A stretch of DNA of 64,000 nt from the NCBI RefSeq assembly GCF_000730425.1, contig NZ_CP008896.1:124001-188000 (forward strand), read 5' to 3'. Numbering within the stretch: position 1 is the stretch's first letter; the number at the start of each line of letters is the position of its first letter. This document shows positions 18,735 to 29,978 of the stretch, piece by piece. The DNA comes from Pseudomonas fluorescens (GTDB lineage: Bacteria; Pseudomonadota; Gammaproteobacteria; Pseudomonadales; Pseudomonadaceae). The notes under the pieces were generated by a model that ran no database searches, was not told where the DNA came from, and saw only the letters and a program-made list of their open reading frames with translations. The translations under genes and the position numbers were made by a program.

Positions 18735-19395
18735 AGCCCGAACCTCGTACCGTGCGGATCAGGGGCGTCAGGCCCGGTGGGTCGATTTTCTTGCGCAGGC
18801 GGCCGATGTGCACGTCGATCAGGTTGGTGCCCGGGTCGAAGTGATAGCCCCAGACTTCCTCGAAAATCATCATCCGCGAGAGGATCTGCCCCGTGTTGCG
18901 CATCAGGAATTCCAGCAGCTTGTACTCGGTGGGCAGCAGGCTCAAAGGCTGGTCGGCACGACTGGCTTCGCGGCTGATCAGGTTCAGTTCCAGGTCGGCC
19001 ACGCGCAGTGCGGTTTGTGCGGCCTTGACCGCGTTGTTGCGGCGCAGCAGCACCTCGACCCGGGCCGCCATCTCGTCAGAGGCGAAGGGCTTGGTCAGGT
19101 AATCATCGCCACCGGCGCGCAGGCCCCGCACCCGTTCATCCACGTCGGAGAGGGCGCTGATCATCAGGATCGGTGTCGACACCCCGAGGGTGCGCAAGGT
19201 GGTGACGATGGCCAGGCCATCGAGCTCCGGCAGCATGCGGTCGAGGGTGATCAGGTCGTAATCGCCACTGACTGCCCGTGCCAGGCCTTCGCGGCCGTTG
19301 TCGACCCAATCCACCTCCAAACCATGACTGCTCAGCTCGGCGACGATCTCGCGGGCCGTCACGGCGTCGTCTTCGATGGTCAAAATGCGCGTCAT
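18712..19395 (-). CDS. OmpR/PhoB-family response regulator
   Basis: This 227-residue protein begins at the ATG at 19395 (MTRILTIEDDAVTAREIV); longer in-frame starts would read through the REP element upstream. The receiver domain holds the acidic pair D9-D10 and the phosphorylated Asp52 in LITLDRMLP, with the conserved lysine in DDYLTKPF. A C-terminal winged helix (RMMIFEEVWGYHFDPGTNLI, then DVHIGRLRKKID) binds DNA. It is co-transcribed with the sensor kinase that overlaps its 3' end. Confidence 0.96.
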   Translation of the reverse strand: MTRILTIEDDAVTAREIVAELSSHGLEVDWVDNGREGLARAVSGDYDLITLDRMLPELDGLAIVTTLRTLGVSTPILMISALSDVDERVRGLRAGGDDYLTKPFASDEMAARVEVLLRRNNAVKAAQTALRVADLELNLISREASRADQPLSLLPTEYKLLEFLMRNTGQILSRMMIFEEVWGYHFDPGTNLIDVHIGRLRKKIDPPGLTPLIRTVRGSGYVIAEPV

Positions 19396-19501
19396 AAGGG
19401 GTACCTGGTCACACTGGAGTGGGGCATTTTGCCAAGAAATGATCGCGAAGTTTCTAAAAGAAAATTCATGTAGGCAGTTCTTAAGGCTACCTCGGTCAAC
19501 A

Positions 19502-19590
19502 TGTGGGAGCGGGCTTGCTCGCGAAAGCGGTGTATCAGTACGTGCACCCGGTGCTGATACACCGCTTTCGCGAGCAAGCCCGCTCCCACA
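19502..19590. repeat. REPIN (paired inverted REP elements), 89 bp
   Basis: Outer arms TGTGGGAGCGGGCTTGCTCG and the complement at the other end enclose a central region whose arms (GCGAAAGCGGTGTATCAG) also pair. It is one of six REP pairs of exactly 89 bp in this window. Confidence 0.9.
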
Positions 19591-19719
19591 GGGGTTGGTG
19601 GATGGTTTGGGAATGCATAACGCCCGCCAGTTACGCGGCGTTCTTGCAAGTTGCATGGTCTTAGGAAGTTCAACTTACTTATCTTTTTGAAACGTATAGG
19701 TTTTTATTTATCTGGCGAC

Positions 19720-19735
19720 TGGCACGCCGCCTGCA
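19720..19735 (+). promoter_or_regulatory. Sigma-54 (RpoN) promoter candidate
   Basis: TGGCACGCCGCCTGCA matches the -24/-12 pattern: the GG at 19721-19722 and the GC at 19733-19734 are ten bases apart, and TGGCACG is the exact -24 consensus. Transcription would start near 19746, giving a leader of about 44 bases before the ATG at 19790. Confidence 0.55.
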
Positions 19736-19789
19736 CTGTCCCTTTCGACAGATGTAACACCATTTTTCAATGCCTGGAGCACAACAACA

Positions 19790-20677
19790 ATGATGACATC
19801 CTCATCCACTTTGCAAGAGTCGAGCACGCTCTCCGGGGTTTCCTGGGGGGCGATCTTTGCCGGGGCCGCCGCCGCCGCTGCGTTGTCCCTGGTCCTGGTC
19901 CTGCTGGGCTTCGGCCTGGGCTTTTCGGCGGTGTCGCCGTGGGCCGGCAGTGGCATCAGCGCCAAGGGCCTGGGCATTTCCACGATTGTCTGGCTGGCCT
20001 TCACCCAGATTGTCGCAGCGGGGCTGGGCGGTTACATCGCCGGCCGGCTGCGGGTCAAGTGGGCCAATATGCATGGCGATGAGGTGTACTTTCGCGACAC
20101 CGCCCACGGCTTTCTCGCCTGGGCCGTGGCCACGCTGGTGACTGCGACCCTGGTGGTCGGTTCGGTCAGCAGCATTGTCGGTGGCGGCGTACAGGCGGGT
20201 GCGAGCGTGGCCTCGGGTGCCGCCAGCGGCTTGACCCAGGCGGCTGGCAACGCGGCCAATGGCGATGACTTCGGCTATTACGTCGACAGCCTGTTGCGCG
20301 ATGATCGCCCGGCAGCGGCCAGTGATGACGCGGTGCATGGTGTAGTGGCGCGGATCTTCGCCCGTACCCTGGGCAACGACGGCCAGTTGGCCCCGCAGGA
20401 CCGTGTCTACCTGGCGCAGTTGATCAGCCAGCGCAGCAACCTCAGCCAGGCCGATGCCGAACGGCGTGTCGACCAGGTCTACGGTGACGCCCGCAAAGCC
20501 CTGGAAGAGGCCAAGTTGAAGGCCAGGCAGGCCGCCGACACCGCCAGCAAAATCGCCGCCGTGACCTCGCTGTGGACCTTCGTCGCCCTGTTGCTGGGGG
20601 CCTTCTTTGCCAGTTTCGCCGCAACCTTCGGCGGTCGTCGCCGGGACGCCGTGGTGTATCTGGAAACCGTTCGTTAA
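19790..20677 (+). CDS. Conserved membrane protein of unknown function (PhnA-like annotation in relatives)
   Basis: This 295-residue protein begins MMTSSSTLQESSTLSGVSWG. Hydrophobic segments lie near residues 18-45, 62-85, 110-135 and 255-280. The middle (about 150-250) is soluble and helical, with ERRVDQVYGDARKALEEAKL suggesting a coiled coil. The family is found in many proteobacteria without an assigned role. A sigma-54-type promoter lies 55 bp upstream and a 24-residue peptide gene follows 15 bp downstream, so it heads a two-gene operon ending in a terminator. Confidence 0.8.
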   Translation: MMTSSSTLQESSTLSGVSWGAIFAGAAAAAALSLVLVLLGFGLGFSAVSPWAGSGISAKGLGISTIVWLAFTQIVAAGLGGYIAGRLRVKWANMHGDEVYFRDTAHGFLAWAVATLVTATLVVGSVSSIVGGGVQAGASVASGAASGLTQAAGNAANGDDFGYYVDSLLRDDRPAAASDDAVHGVVARIFARTLGNDGQLAPQDRVYLAQLISQRSNLSQADAERRVDQVYGDARKALEEAKLKARQAADTASKIAAVTSLWTFVALLLGAFFASFAATFGGRRRDAVVYLETVR

Positions 20678-20692
20678 TTCAAGGAGAACGTC

Positions 20693-20767
20693 ATGCGCTC
20701 ATTACTGCTGTGGTTCCTCGGTGTGCCAATCCCGGTCATTATCCTGATCGCGATCTTCATGCACTGA
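20693..20767 (+). CDS. Small hydrophobic peptide (24 residues), probable single membrane helix
   Basis: The ORF MRSLLLWFLGVPIPVIILIA (then IFMH) starts at 20693 with an excellent ribosome site, AAGGAG, six bases upstream. Almost the whole peptide is a membrane helix interrupted by a Pro-Ile-Pro kink. It sits between the membrane-protein gene and a strong terminator, so it is certainly transcribed if the operon is. Its role is unknown; a small-protein partner of the upstream membrane protein is a reasonable guess. Confidence 0.7.
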   Translation: MRSLLLWFLGVPIPVIILIAIFMH

Positions 20768-20788
20768 TCCATCGAGGTGCTTGACCAA

Positions 20789-20820
20789 GGCTGCTCCTGC
20801 ATTGCAGGGGCGGCCTTTTT
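20789..20820 (+). terminator. Rho-independent terminator
   Basis: A 12-bp stem GGCTGCTCCTGC/GCAGGGGCGGCC with two G-T pairs and an ATT loop is followed by TTTTT. It ends the 19790-20767 operon and abuts the convergent regulator gene. Confidence 0.85.
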
Positions 20821-21725
20821 CAGTCGTCAAACCCCACCTGTTCGTGAATCTCATCGACCTTCAGCTCCAGCCGGTATGCCACGGCGATAAACAGCGCCTG
20901 GCACAGGCACAGCGTTGCACTGAGGGAGCGGAACGCAAACGATGAACCTTCATTGACCAGCAATACCGTGTTGGCACGCTTGGCCAGTGGTGACAGGTTG
21001 CTGTCGGTGATGATCAGCGTCTTGGCCTGGTGATGCTGGGCGATGCGCAGGCAGTGCTGGGTTTCCTTGCCGTAGGGCGTGAAGCTGATGGCGATGACCA
21101 GGTCATTGGCGCGCACGCTGCGCATCTGTTCGCGGTAGCTGCCGCCCAGGCCCGAGATCAGGTGGATGCGCTTGTTGGTGTGCTGCAGGTTGTAGACCAG
21201 GTAGTCGGCCACTGCAAAAGACCGGCGCACCCCGACCACGTAGATGTTGTCGGCGTTGACCACCAGGTCCACGGCTTTCTCGAAGGCTGCGTCGTCCAGT
21301 TCCAGGCCCAGGCGTTCGATGCCCGACAACGTGGCATTCACGCATTCACGAGCCAGGTCGCCGCCGCTGGCTTTCTGCGACTTGTTGGCGATCATGCTGC
21401 GGATGCGCTGCTGGTAGTTCTGCACCGGCGTGGTCTTGTGGGTATACGCCTCGCGAAACAGCGCCTGCATTTCACTGAAGCCGCTGAAACCAAAACGCTG
21501 GGAAAAGCGCACGATGGCCGAAGGATGGACTTCGCATTCCCGGGCGATATCGCTGATGCGGTCGACCATGATCCGATCGCTCTGCTGGCTCATGTAGCTG
21601 GCGATGCGCTTGAGTTGGCGGGGCAGGCTTTCGTATTCATCGGTGATCAGTTGCAACAGACGTTCGGCATTGATCGGAGGGCTGGCGAGAATCTCGGCGG
21701 GAGCCTGCTGATCGGTGCGGGACAT
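20820..21725 (-). CDS. iolR: RpiR-family regulator of the myo-inositol genes
   Basis: This 301-residue protein begins MSRTDQQAPAEILASPPINA at the ATG at 21725. An N-terminal helix-turn-helix of the RpiR type (SDIARECEVHPSAIVRFSQR, then FGFSGF) is followed by a SIS sugar-phosphate-binding domain (VVGVRRSFAVADYLVYNLQ and SFTPYGKETQHCLRIAQ). RpiR proteins sense phosphorylated sugars; here the likely effector is an inositol-derived phosphate made by IolC. The gene is divergent from iolC. Twin palindromes between the two genes, and again before the ABC transporter, are its probable operators. Confidence 0.9.
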   Translation of the reverse strand: MSRTDQQAPAEILASPPINAERLLQLITDEYESLPRQLKRIASYMSQQSDRIMVDRISDIARECEVHPSAIVRFSQRFGFSGFSEMQALFREAYTHKTTPVQNYQQRIRSMIANKSQKASGGDLARECVNATLSGIERLGLELDDAAFEKAVDLVVNADNIYVVGVRRSFAVADYLVYNLQHTNKRIHLISGLGGSYREQMRSVRANDLVIAISFTPYGKETQHCLRIAQHHQAKTLIITDSNLSPLAKRANTVLLVNEGSSFAFRSLSATLCLCQALFIAVAYRLELKVDEIHEQVGFDD

Positions 21726-21830
21726 AGGCAATCCTTCTGGCTTGTTCTTATAGGGCAGGTGACGGGCACCTCCCCCTGACAATAGGTCGATGGGCGCAAG
21801 TCTACAGGGAAGGTGGCAAAAAAATCCTAA

Positions 21831-21846
21831 TGGAAAATATATTCCA
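21831..21846. promoter_or_regulatory. Probable RpiR/IolR operator, site 1 (iolR-iolC)
   Basis: The 16-bp sequence TGGAAAATATATTCCA is an inverted repeat TGGAA-N6-TTCCA. The same arms and the same 6-bp spacer recur at 29963-29978 before the transporter operon. Confidence 0.65.
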
Positions 21847-21859
21847 CATAAAAAATTTA

Positions 21860-21875
21860 TAGAATAAATATTGAT
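21860..21875. promoter_or_regulatory. Probable RpiR/IolR operator, degenerate site 2 (iolR-iolC)
   Basis: TAGAATAAATATTGAT follows the TRGAA-N6-TTYYA plan with mismatches in the right arm. It starts exactly 29 bp after site 1, the spacing also found between the two sites at 29934 and 29963. Confidence 0.45.
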
Positions 21876-21945
21876 TGATGGCGCCGGACGTCCTAGTCTG
21901 CATCCACCAAGAGCGTCGCCGTCACGACGGCAGGCGCGGGCTGAT

Positions 21946-21953
21946 AAAAATAA
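21946..21953 (+). promoter_or_regulatory. Hfq/Crc catabolite-repression motif before iolC
   Basis: AAAAATAA fits AAnAAnAA and directly precedes the ribosome site CAGGAG of iolC, where Hfq/Crc binding blocks translation in Pseudomonas. Confidence 0.5.
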
Positions 21954-21964
21954 CAGGAGCCAGC

Positions 21965-23902
21965 ATGGGCCAGACTCGTTTTGCCAGTGGGCGTCAATTG
22001 GATCTGATTTGTCTTGGGCGCCTGGGCGTCGATCTTTATGCGCAGCAAGTCGGCGCGCGCCTGGAAGATGTCTCAAGTTTTGCCAAGTACCTGGGCGGTT
22101 CGTCCGCCAACATCGCCTTTGGCACTGCACGGCTGGGGCTCAAGTCGGCAATGTTGAGCCGGGTCGGTGACGATCACATGGGGCGCTTTCTGGTGGAGTC
22201 GCTGGTGCGTGAGGGCTGTGATGTCAGTGGCATCACCGTCGACCCGCAGCGCCTGACCGCCATGGTCTTGCTGGGCCTCAAGGATCGCGAAACCTTCCCC
22301 CTGGTGTTCTACCGCGAAAACTGCGCGGACATGGCCCTGTGTGCCGCAGATATTGGCGAAGACTTTATTGCCAGCAGCAAGGCGCTGTTGATCACCGGCA
22401 CCCACTTTTCCACCGACGGCGTGTACCAGGCCAGCCTCCAGGCCCTGGCCTACGCCGAGCGGCACGGGGTCAAGCGCGTGTTGGATATCGACTACCGCCC
22501 GGTGCTCTGGGGCCTGGCGGGCAAGGCTGACGGGCAGACCCGCTTTGTTGCCGACCAGAGCGTCAGCCAGCACTTGCAAGGCATCCTGCCGCGCTTCGAC
22601 CTGATTGTCGGCACCGAGGAAGAGTTCCTGATTGCCGGTGCCGGCCACGACCTGCTCGGCGCCTTGCGCAATGTGCGCCAACTGACGGCGGCGACCCTGG
22701 TGGTCAAGCTCGGCGCGCAAGGCTGCACGGTGATTCATGGGGCCATTCCGGCGCGCCTGGAAGACGGTGCGATCTACCCCGGTGTGCAGGTCGAAGTGCT
22801 TAACGTGCTGGGGGCCGGCGATGCGTTTATGTCGGGCTTTCTCAGCGGCTGGTTGAACGACGCCGATGATCCGCGTTGCTGCCAACTGGCCAATGCCTGT
22901 GGCGCTCTGGTGGTGTCGCGCCATGCCTGCGCCCCGGCGATGCCGACCCCGGCGGAACTCCAATACCTGTTCAACAGCCCGGTGCCCATCACCCGCCCGG
23001 ACCAGGACCCGGTCTTGCAGCGCCTGCATCAGGTCAGCGTGCCGCGCAAGGCCTGGAAGCAGTTGTTTGTGTTCGCCTTCGACCATCGCTGGCAACTGCT
23101 GGAACTGGCGCAAAAGGGTGGCCAGGATCTGGCGCGGATCAGTGCGATCAAGCAGCTGTTTATCCAGGCGGTCGAGCGCGTCGAAGGCAAGCTGCGCGAG
23201 CAGGGCGTCGAGGCCGATGTGGGCCTGCTGGCTGACCAGCGTTTTGGCCAGGATGCACTGAACGCCGCCACCGGCCGTGGCTGGTGGATCGCACGCCCGG
23301 TGGAGGTCCAGGGGTCGCGGCCGTTGGCGTTCGAGCATGGGCGTTCGATTGGCAGCAACCTGATTGCCTGGCCCCAGGAGCAGATCATCAAGTGCCTGGT
23401 GCAGTTTCATCCCGACGACGAGCCGCTGCTGCGCCTGGAACAGGAAGCCCAGCTCAAGGGCCTGTATCAAGCCGCGCAAGCCAGCGGCCATGAGCTCCTG
23501 CTGGAAGTGGTGCCGCCCAAGGACCACCCCTCGACCTACCCGGATGTGCTCTATCGCAGCCTCAAGCGCCTGTACAACCTGGGCATCTACCCGGCGTGGT
23601 GGAAGATCGAGGCGCAGACTGCCGAGCAGTGGCACAAGCTCGATGAGCTGATCGAGGAGCGCGACCCCTATTGCCGGGGCGTGGTATTGCTGGGCCTCAA
23701 TGCCCCGGCGCAATCGTTGGCCGAAGGCTTTCAGCAGGCCAGCCAGAGCCGGACCTGCCGTGGGTTCGCGGTGGGCCGCACGATCTTCCAGGAGCCGAGC
23801 AGGGCGTGGATGGCGGGTGAAATTGACGATGAAACCCTGATCCAGCAGGTGCAGCAAACCTTCGAGCAGCTGATCCATGCCTGGTGCAGCTCCAGAATTT
23901 AA
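21965..23902 (+). CDS. iolC: 5-dehydro-2-deoxygluconokinase fused to a DUF2090 aldolase-like domain (IolC)
   Basis: This 645-residue cytoplasmic protein starts at the ATG with AGGAG upstream (MGQTRFASGRQLDLICLGRL). Residues to about 320 are a PfkB-family sugar kinase with LGGSSANIAFG and the catalytic motif NVLGAGDAF (Asp286); this domain phosphorylates 5-dehydro-2-deoxygluconate. Residues from about 330 to 645 are the DUF2090 domain, which in such fusions is thought to supply the IolJ aldolase step, giving dihydroxyacetone phosphate and malonate semialdehyde. It is the first gene of the inositol catabolic operon. A REP pair separates it from iolE. Confidence 0.96.
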   Translation: MGQTRFASGRQLDLICLGRLGVDLYAQQVGARLEDVSSFAKYLGGSSANIAFGTARLGLKSAMLSRVGDDHMGRFLVESLVREGCDVSGITVDPQRLTAMVLLGLKDRETFPLVFYRENCADMALCAADIGEDFIASSKALLITGTHFSTDGVYQASLQALAYAERHGVKRVLDIDYRPVLWGLAGKADGQTRFVADQSVSQHLQGILPRFDLIVGTEEEFLIAGAGHDLLGALRNVRQLTAATLVVKLGAQGCTVIHGAIPARLEDGAIYPGVQVEVLNVLGAGDAFMSGFLSGWLNDADDPRCCQLANACGALVVSRHACAPAMPTPAELQYLFNSPVPITRPDQDPVLQRLHQVSVPRKAWKQLFVFAFDHRWQLLELAQKGGQDLARISAIKQLFIQAVERVEGKLREQGVEADVGLLADQRFGQDALNAATGRGWWIARPVEVQGSRPLAFEHGRSIGSNLIAWPQEQIIKCLVQFHPDDEPLLRLEQEAQLKGLYQAAQASGHELLLEVVPPKDHPSTYPDVLYRSLKRLYNLGIYPAWWKIEAQTAEQWHKLDELIEERDPYCRGVVLLGLNAPAQSLAEGFQQASQSRTCRGFAVGRTIFQEPSRAWMAGEIDDETLIQQVQQTFEQLIHAWCSSRI

Positions 23903-23913
23903 ACACGCTCAAC

Positions 23914-24002
23914 TGTAGGCGCCGGCTTGCCGGCGATAGCGGTCTGTCAGATACCTATTAAGTGCCTGATCCATCGCTCTCGCAGGCAAGCCAGCGCCTA
24001 CA
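23914..24002. repeat. REPIN, 89 bp, between iolC and iolE
   Basis: Outer arms TGTAGGCGCCGGCTTGCCGG and GCAAGCCAGCGCCTACA pair with one or two mismatches. It lies inside an operon, so it may modulate mRNA processing rather than end transcription. Confidence 0.85.
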
Positions 24003-24031
24003 GAAATCAGATCCCGGTGATCTCAGGTTAA

Positions 24032-24039
24032 AACAATAA
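24032..24039 (+). promoter_or_regulatory. Hfq/Crc motif before iolE
   Basis: AACAATAA fits AAnAAnAA and is followed by AAGG and the ATG at 24051. Confidence 0.5.
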
Positions 24040-24050
24040 AAGGTGCAGCC

Positions 24051-24944
24051 ATGCCCGCAATCCGTATTGGCATCAACCCCATTTCCTGGAGCAATGACGA
24101 CCTGCCGGCCCTGGGCGGCGAAACGCCCCTGAGCACCGCGCTCAGCGAGGGCAAGGCCATCGGCTACGAAGGTTTCGAGCTCAACGGCAAGTTCCCCAAG
24201 GACGCCAAGGGCGTGGGCGATGTGCTGCGTCCCTATGACCTGGCGCTGGTCTCCGGCTGGTACTCCAGCCGCCTGGCCCGGCGCTCGGTGGCCGAGGAAA
24301 TCGACGCCATCGCCAGCCATGTGCAACTGCTGCGCGAGAACGGTGCCACGGTGTTGGTCTACGGTGAAGTGGCCGACTCGATCCAGGGTTCGCCGATCCG
24401 CCTGATCGAACGCCCGCGTTTTCACAGCGAACTGGCCTGGCAGGCCTATGCCGACAAACTCACCGAGCTGGCGCGTTTTACCCTGTCCCAGGGGGTGCGC
24501 CTGGCCTACCACCACCACATGGGCGCGTACGTCGAGTCCCCGGAGGACATCGACACGTTGATGCGCCTCACCGGCCCGGAGGTCGGCCTGCTGTTTGATT
24601 CGGGGCACTGTTACATGGGCGGCGGCGAACCGGTCGAGGTGCTGCGCAAGCATCTGGATCGTATCTGCCATGTGCATTTCAAGGATGTGCGCAAACCGGT
24701 GGTGCAACTGGCGCGCAACCAGATGTGGAGCTTTCCCGACTGCATCGTCAACGGCACCTTCACCGTGCCGGGCGATGGCGATATCGACTTTGCCCCGTTG
24801 CTGGATGTGCTGTTGGGCGCTGGCTACAGCGGTTGGCTGGTGGTGGAGGCCGAGCAGGATCCAGCCGTGGCGCCCAGCTATATCTACGCAAAAAAAGGTT
24901 TTGATACGTTGCGTGCCTTGTTGGATGCGAGGGCCGGACGATGA
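24051..24944 (+). CDS. iolE: Myo-inosose-2 dehydratase IolE
   Basis: This 297-residue protein of the xylose-isomerase-like TIM-barrel family begins MPAIRIGINPISWSNDDLPA. IolE removes water from 2-keto-myo-inositol to give 3D-(3,5/4)-trihydroxycyclohexane-1,2-dione. Metal-site residues typical of the fold are seen in YHHHMGAYVES, LLFDSGHCYMGGG and HVHFKDV, and in the late VVEAEQDP. It overlaps iolB by four bases (ATGA), implying translational coupling. Confidence 0.96.
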   Translation: MPAIRIGINPISWSNDDLPALGGETPLSTALSEGKAIGYEGFELNGKFPKDAKGVGDVLRPYDLALVSGWYSSRLARRSVAEEIDAIASHVQLLRENGATVLVYGEVADSIQGSPIRLIERPRFHSELAWQAYADKLTELARFTLSQGVRLAYHHHMGAYVESPEDIDTLMRLTGPEVGLLFDSGHCYMGGGEPVEVLRKHLDRICHVHFKDVRKPVVQLARNQMWSFPDCIVNGTFTVPGDGDIDFAPLLDVLLGAGYSGWLVVEAEQDPAVAPSYIYAKKGFDTLRALLDARAGR

Positions 24945-25735
24945 GCCTGTTGGTCAAAAGCACGCCGCGCGGGCAAGCCATGGTCGCGCTGCCAGCAGGC
25001 AGCCTGGAGTATGTGGGGTTTGCTGCCTACCGCCTGAGCCTGGGGCAAACACTGCCCGTCAGCGCCGACGACAAAGAGCTGTGCCTGGTGCTGCTCAGTG
25101 GCCGGGTGACGATCGACGGTGAAGGTTTCAGCTGGCAGAACCTTGGGGATCGCCAATCGGTATTTGAAGACAAATCGCCGTTCGCAGCCTATCTGCCGCC
25201 CGGCACCGTTGCCCAAGTGACCGCCCTGAGCGATGTGCAGATCGCGGTCTGTGCTGCGCCGGGCTCCTCTGCCGCCGCTCTCGCGCCCCGGCTGATCCGC
25301 CCTGAACACTGCCGGCGCAGCGTGCGCGGCAAGGGCGCCAACACCCGCTACGTCTGCGACATCCTGCCCGACAGCGAGCCGGCCCATTCGCTGCTGGTGG
25401 TGGAAGTGCGCACGCCGTCCGGGCATTCGTCCAGCTACCCACCGCACAAGCACGACACCGACGACCTGCCGCACCAGAGCTTTCTGGAAGAAACCTATTA
25501 CCACCAGGTCAACCCGTCCCAGGGCTTTGTGTTCCAGCGGGTGTACACCGATGACCGCAGCATCGACCAGGCCATGGCCGTGGAAAACCATGATCTGGTG
25601 GTGGTGCCCAAGGGTTATCACCCGGTCAGCGTGCCGTATGGCTACGAGTCGTATTACCTGAATGTGATGGCCGGCCCCAAGCGCGCCTGGCACTTCCACA
25701 ACGACCCCCGGCACAGCTGGTTGCTGGATCTATAA
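24941..25735 (+). CDS. iolB: 5-deoxy-glucuronate isomerase IolB
   Basis: This 264-residue bicupin protein converts 5-deoxyglucuronate to 5-dehydro-2-deoxygluconate. Family landmarks include SYPPHKHDTDDLP with the metal-binding histidines, EETYYHQVNPSQGFVFQRVY and the C-terminal GYHPVSVPYGYESYYLNVMA. It overlaps iolE by four bases. iolD follows after 33 bp. Confidence 0.96.
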   Translation: MSLLVKSTPRGQAMVALPAGSLEYVGFAAYRLSLGQTLPVSADDKELCLVLLSGRVTIDGEGFSWQNLGDRQSVFEDKSPFAAYLPPGTVAQVTALSDVQIAVCAAPGSSAAALAPRLIRPEHCRRSVRGKGANTRYVCDILPDSEPAHSLLVVEVRTPSGHSSSYPPHKHDTDDLPHQSFLEETYYHQVNPSQGFVFQRVYTDDRSIDQAMAVENHDLVVVPKGYHPVSVPYGYESYYLNVMAGPKRAWHFHNDPRHSWLLDL

Positions 25736-25768
25736 CAACGCCAACTCAAACAGACACGGGTGCGAAAC

Positions 25769-28730
<2,962 letters not shown>

Positions 28731-28762
28731 CGCCTCCCATCCCACAGGTGAAACGCGGTCGT

Positions 28763-28851
28763 TGTAGGAGCTGGCTTACCTGCAATGGCGGGAGATCAGT
28801 CAAGTATTTCTAACCTGATCCACCGCCATTGCAGGCAAGCCAGCTCCTACA
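28763..28851. repeat. REPIN, 89 bp, after iolG
   Basis: Outer arms TGTAGGAGCTGGCTTACCTG and CAGGCAAGCCAGCTCCTACA pair almost perfectly. It lies between iolG and the next oxidoreductase gene. Confidence 0.9.
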
Positions 28852-28889
28852 TTTTGATGGGGTTTGCACTTCAAGCAAGGAGTTGGTTC

Positions 28890-29936
28890 ATGCGTATCGG
28901 ACTGGTTGGATATGGCCACGGGGGCCGTGTTTTTCACGCCCCGCTGATTGCCACGCTACCCGGGGCGACCTTTGTCGGCGTGGTGACCCGCTCCCCCGAG
29001 CGGCGCCAGCAACTGGCGACGGATCACCCCGGTTTGCCGGCATTCGACAGCATCGCGCAGATCGTCGAGGCGGGGGTGGATGTGCTGGTGATTTCCACCA
29101 CGCTCAAGGGCCGCCCGGCCCTGGTGCTGGAGGCCATTGAGCAGGGTGTGGCGGTGGTCAGTGACAAACCCTTCGCCAGCAATGCCGAGCAGGCGCGGGC
29201 GCTGATCAGCGCCGCTGAACGCGAAGGGGTCAAACTCAGCGTCTACCAGAACCGGCGCTGGGACTCGGACTACCTGACCTTGCGCAAGCTGATCGAGGCT
29301 GGCGCCCTGGGCACTATCACCCGCTTTGAATCCAGAGTAGAGCGCTACAGCCCACAGGCGGTGGGCAACGCCAGCGGCGGCGGGTTCCTGCGGGATCTGG
29401 GCAGCCATCTGGTGGACCAGGCCTTGCAACTGTTCGGCCCGGTGGCGCTGGTGTATGCGCAATTGCAGTACAGCGCCGAGCATCCGATGGTCGATCATGG
29501 CTTTTTTGTCTGCCTGACCCACGCCAACGGGGTGGTTTCCCACTTATGGGGCAGCGCCCTGCAAAACAGTCAGGGCCCGCGTTTTCGGGTCAATGGCACG
29601 GCGGGTTGCTATACCGTCGAAGGCCTGGACGGCCAGGAAGAGGCGCTGCTGGCCGGCAAGACCCCGAAGACCGAAGGCGAACACTGGGGCGCCGAAGAGC
29701 ATCGTCGCTGGGGCTGGTTTGAACAAGGCGCGGAACGCGAGCGTATCCCCTCGGAAAAGGGCGCCTGGAACCAGTTCTATGGCCAGTTGCAAAACGCAGT
29801 CCAAGGCCGGGGAGTGTTACCGGTGGAGCCGCGCGATGCCTGGGAAACCACGCGCGTGCTGGATGCTGCCAGGCTCAGTGCCGAGCGCCGACAAGTGGTG
29901 GAGATGGCGACGCTGGAAGGGGGAGAGTGGAAATAG
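28890..29936 (+). CDS. Gfo/Idh/MocA oxidoreductase, scyllo-inositol dehydrogenase (IolW/YdgJ)-like
   Basis: This 348-residue protein starts at the ATG with AAGGAG upstream (MRIGLVGYGHGGRVFHAPLI). The opening GYGxGGRVFHAP and the motif SDKPF are typical of the YdgJ/IolW branch, which oxidises or reduces scyllo-inositol with NADP(H). Its position between iolG and the inositol ABC transporter supports a role in using another inositol isomer. The exact isomer is inferred from family and context only. Confidence 0.85.
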   Translation: MRIGLVGYGHGGRVFHAPLIATLPGATFVGVVTRSPERRQQLATDHPGLPAFDSIAQIVEAGVDVLVISTTLKGRPALVLEAIEQGVAVVSDKPFASNAEQARALISAAEREGVKLSVYQNRRWDSDYLTLRKLIEAGALGTITRFESRVERYSPQAVGNASGGGFLRDLGSHLVDQALQLFGPVALVYAQLQYSAEHPMVDHGFFVCLTHANGVVSHLWGSALQNSQGPRFRVNGTAGCYTVEGLDGQEEALLAGKTPKTEGEHWGAEEHRRWGWFEQGAERERIPSEKGAWNQFYGQLQNAVQGRGVLPVEPRDAWETTRVLDAARLSAERRQVVEMATLEGGEWK

Positions 29937-29949
29937 AATAAAATTCTAA
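29934..29949. promoter_or_regulatory. Probable RpiR/IolR operator, site 1 (transporter operon)
   Basis: TAGAATAAAAATTCTA is a perfect 6-bp-arm palindrome that also fits TRGAA-N6-TTCYA. It overlaps the stop codon of the preceding gene. Confidence 0.55.
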
Positions 29950-29962
29950 AATGAGTTGATAT

Positions 29963-29978
29963 GGAAATTATTTTCCAA
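29963..29978. promoter_or_regulatory. Probable RpiR/IolR operator, site 2 (transporter operon)
   Basis: TGGAAATTATTTTCCA has the same arms and spacer as the site at 21831 and starts exactly 29 bp after site 1. Confidence 0.65.

Larger units (their letters stand above)
19396..19789. other. Intergenic region with a REP pair and a sigma-54 promoter match
   Basis: No gene is seen in these 394 bases. They contain the promoter of the two-component operon on the minus strand (AT-rich DNA at 19430-19485), an 89-bp REP pair at 19502-19590, and a sigma-54-type promoter at 19720-19735 directed at the membrane-protein gene at 19790. Confidence 0.6.

Noticed and set aside
22073..23878. 601-codon minus-strand frame opposite iolC
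   Set aside because: It is antisense to a clearly identified kinase fusion and its product has no recognisable domain.
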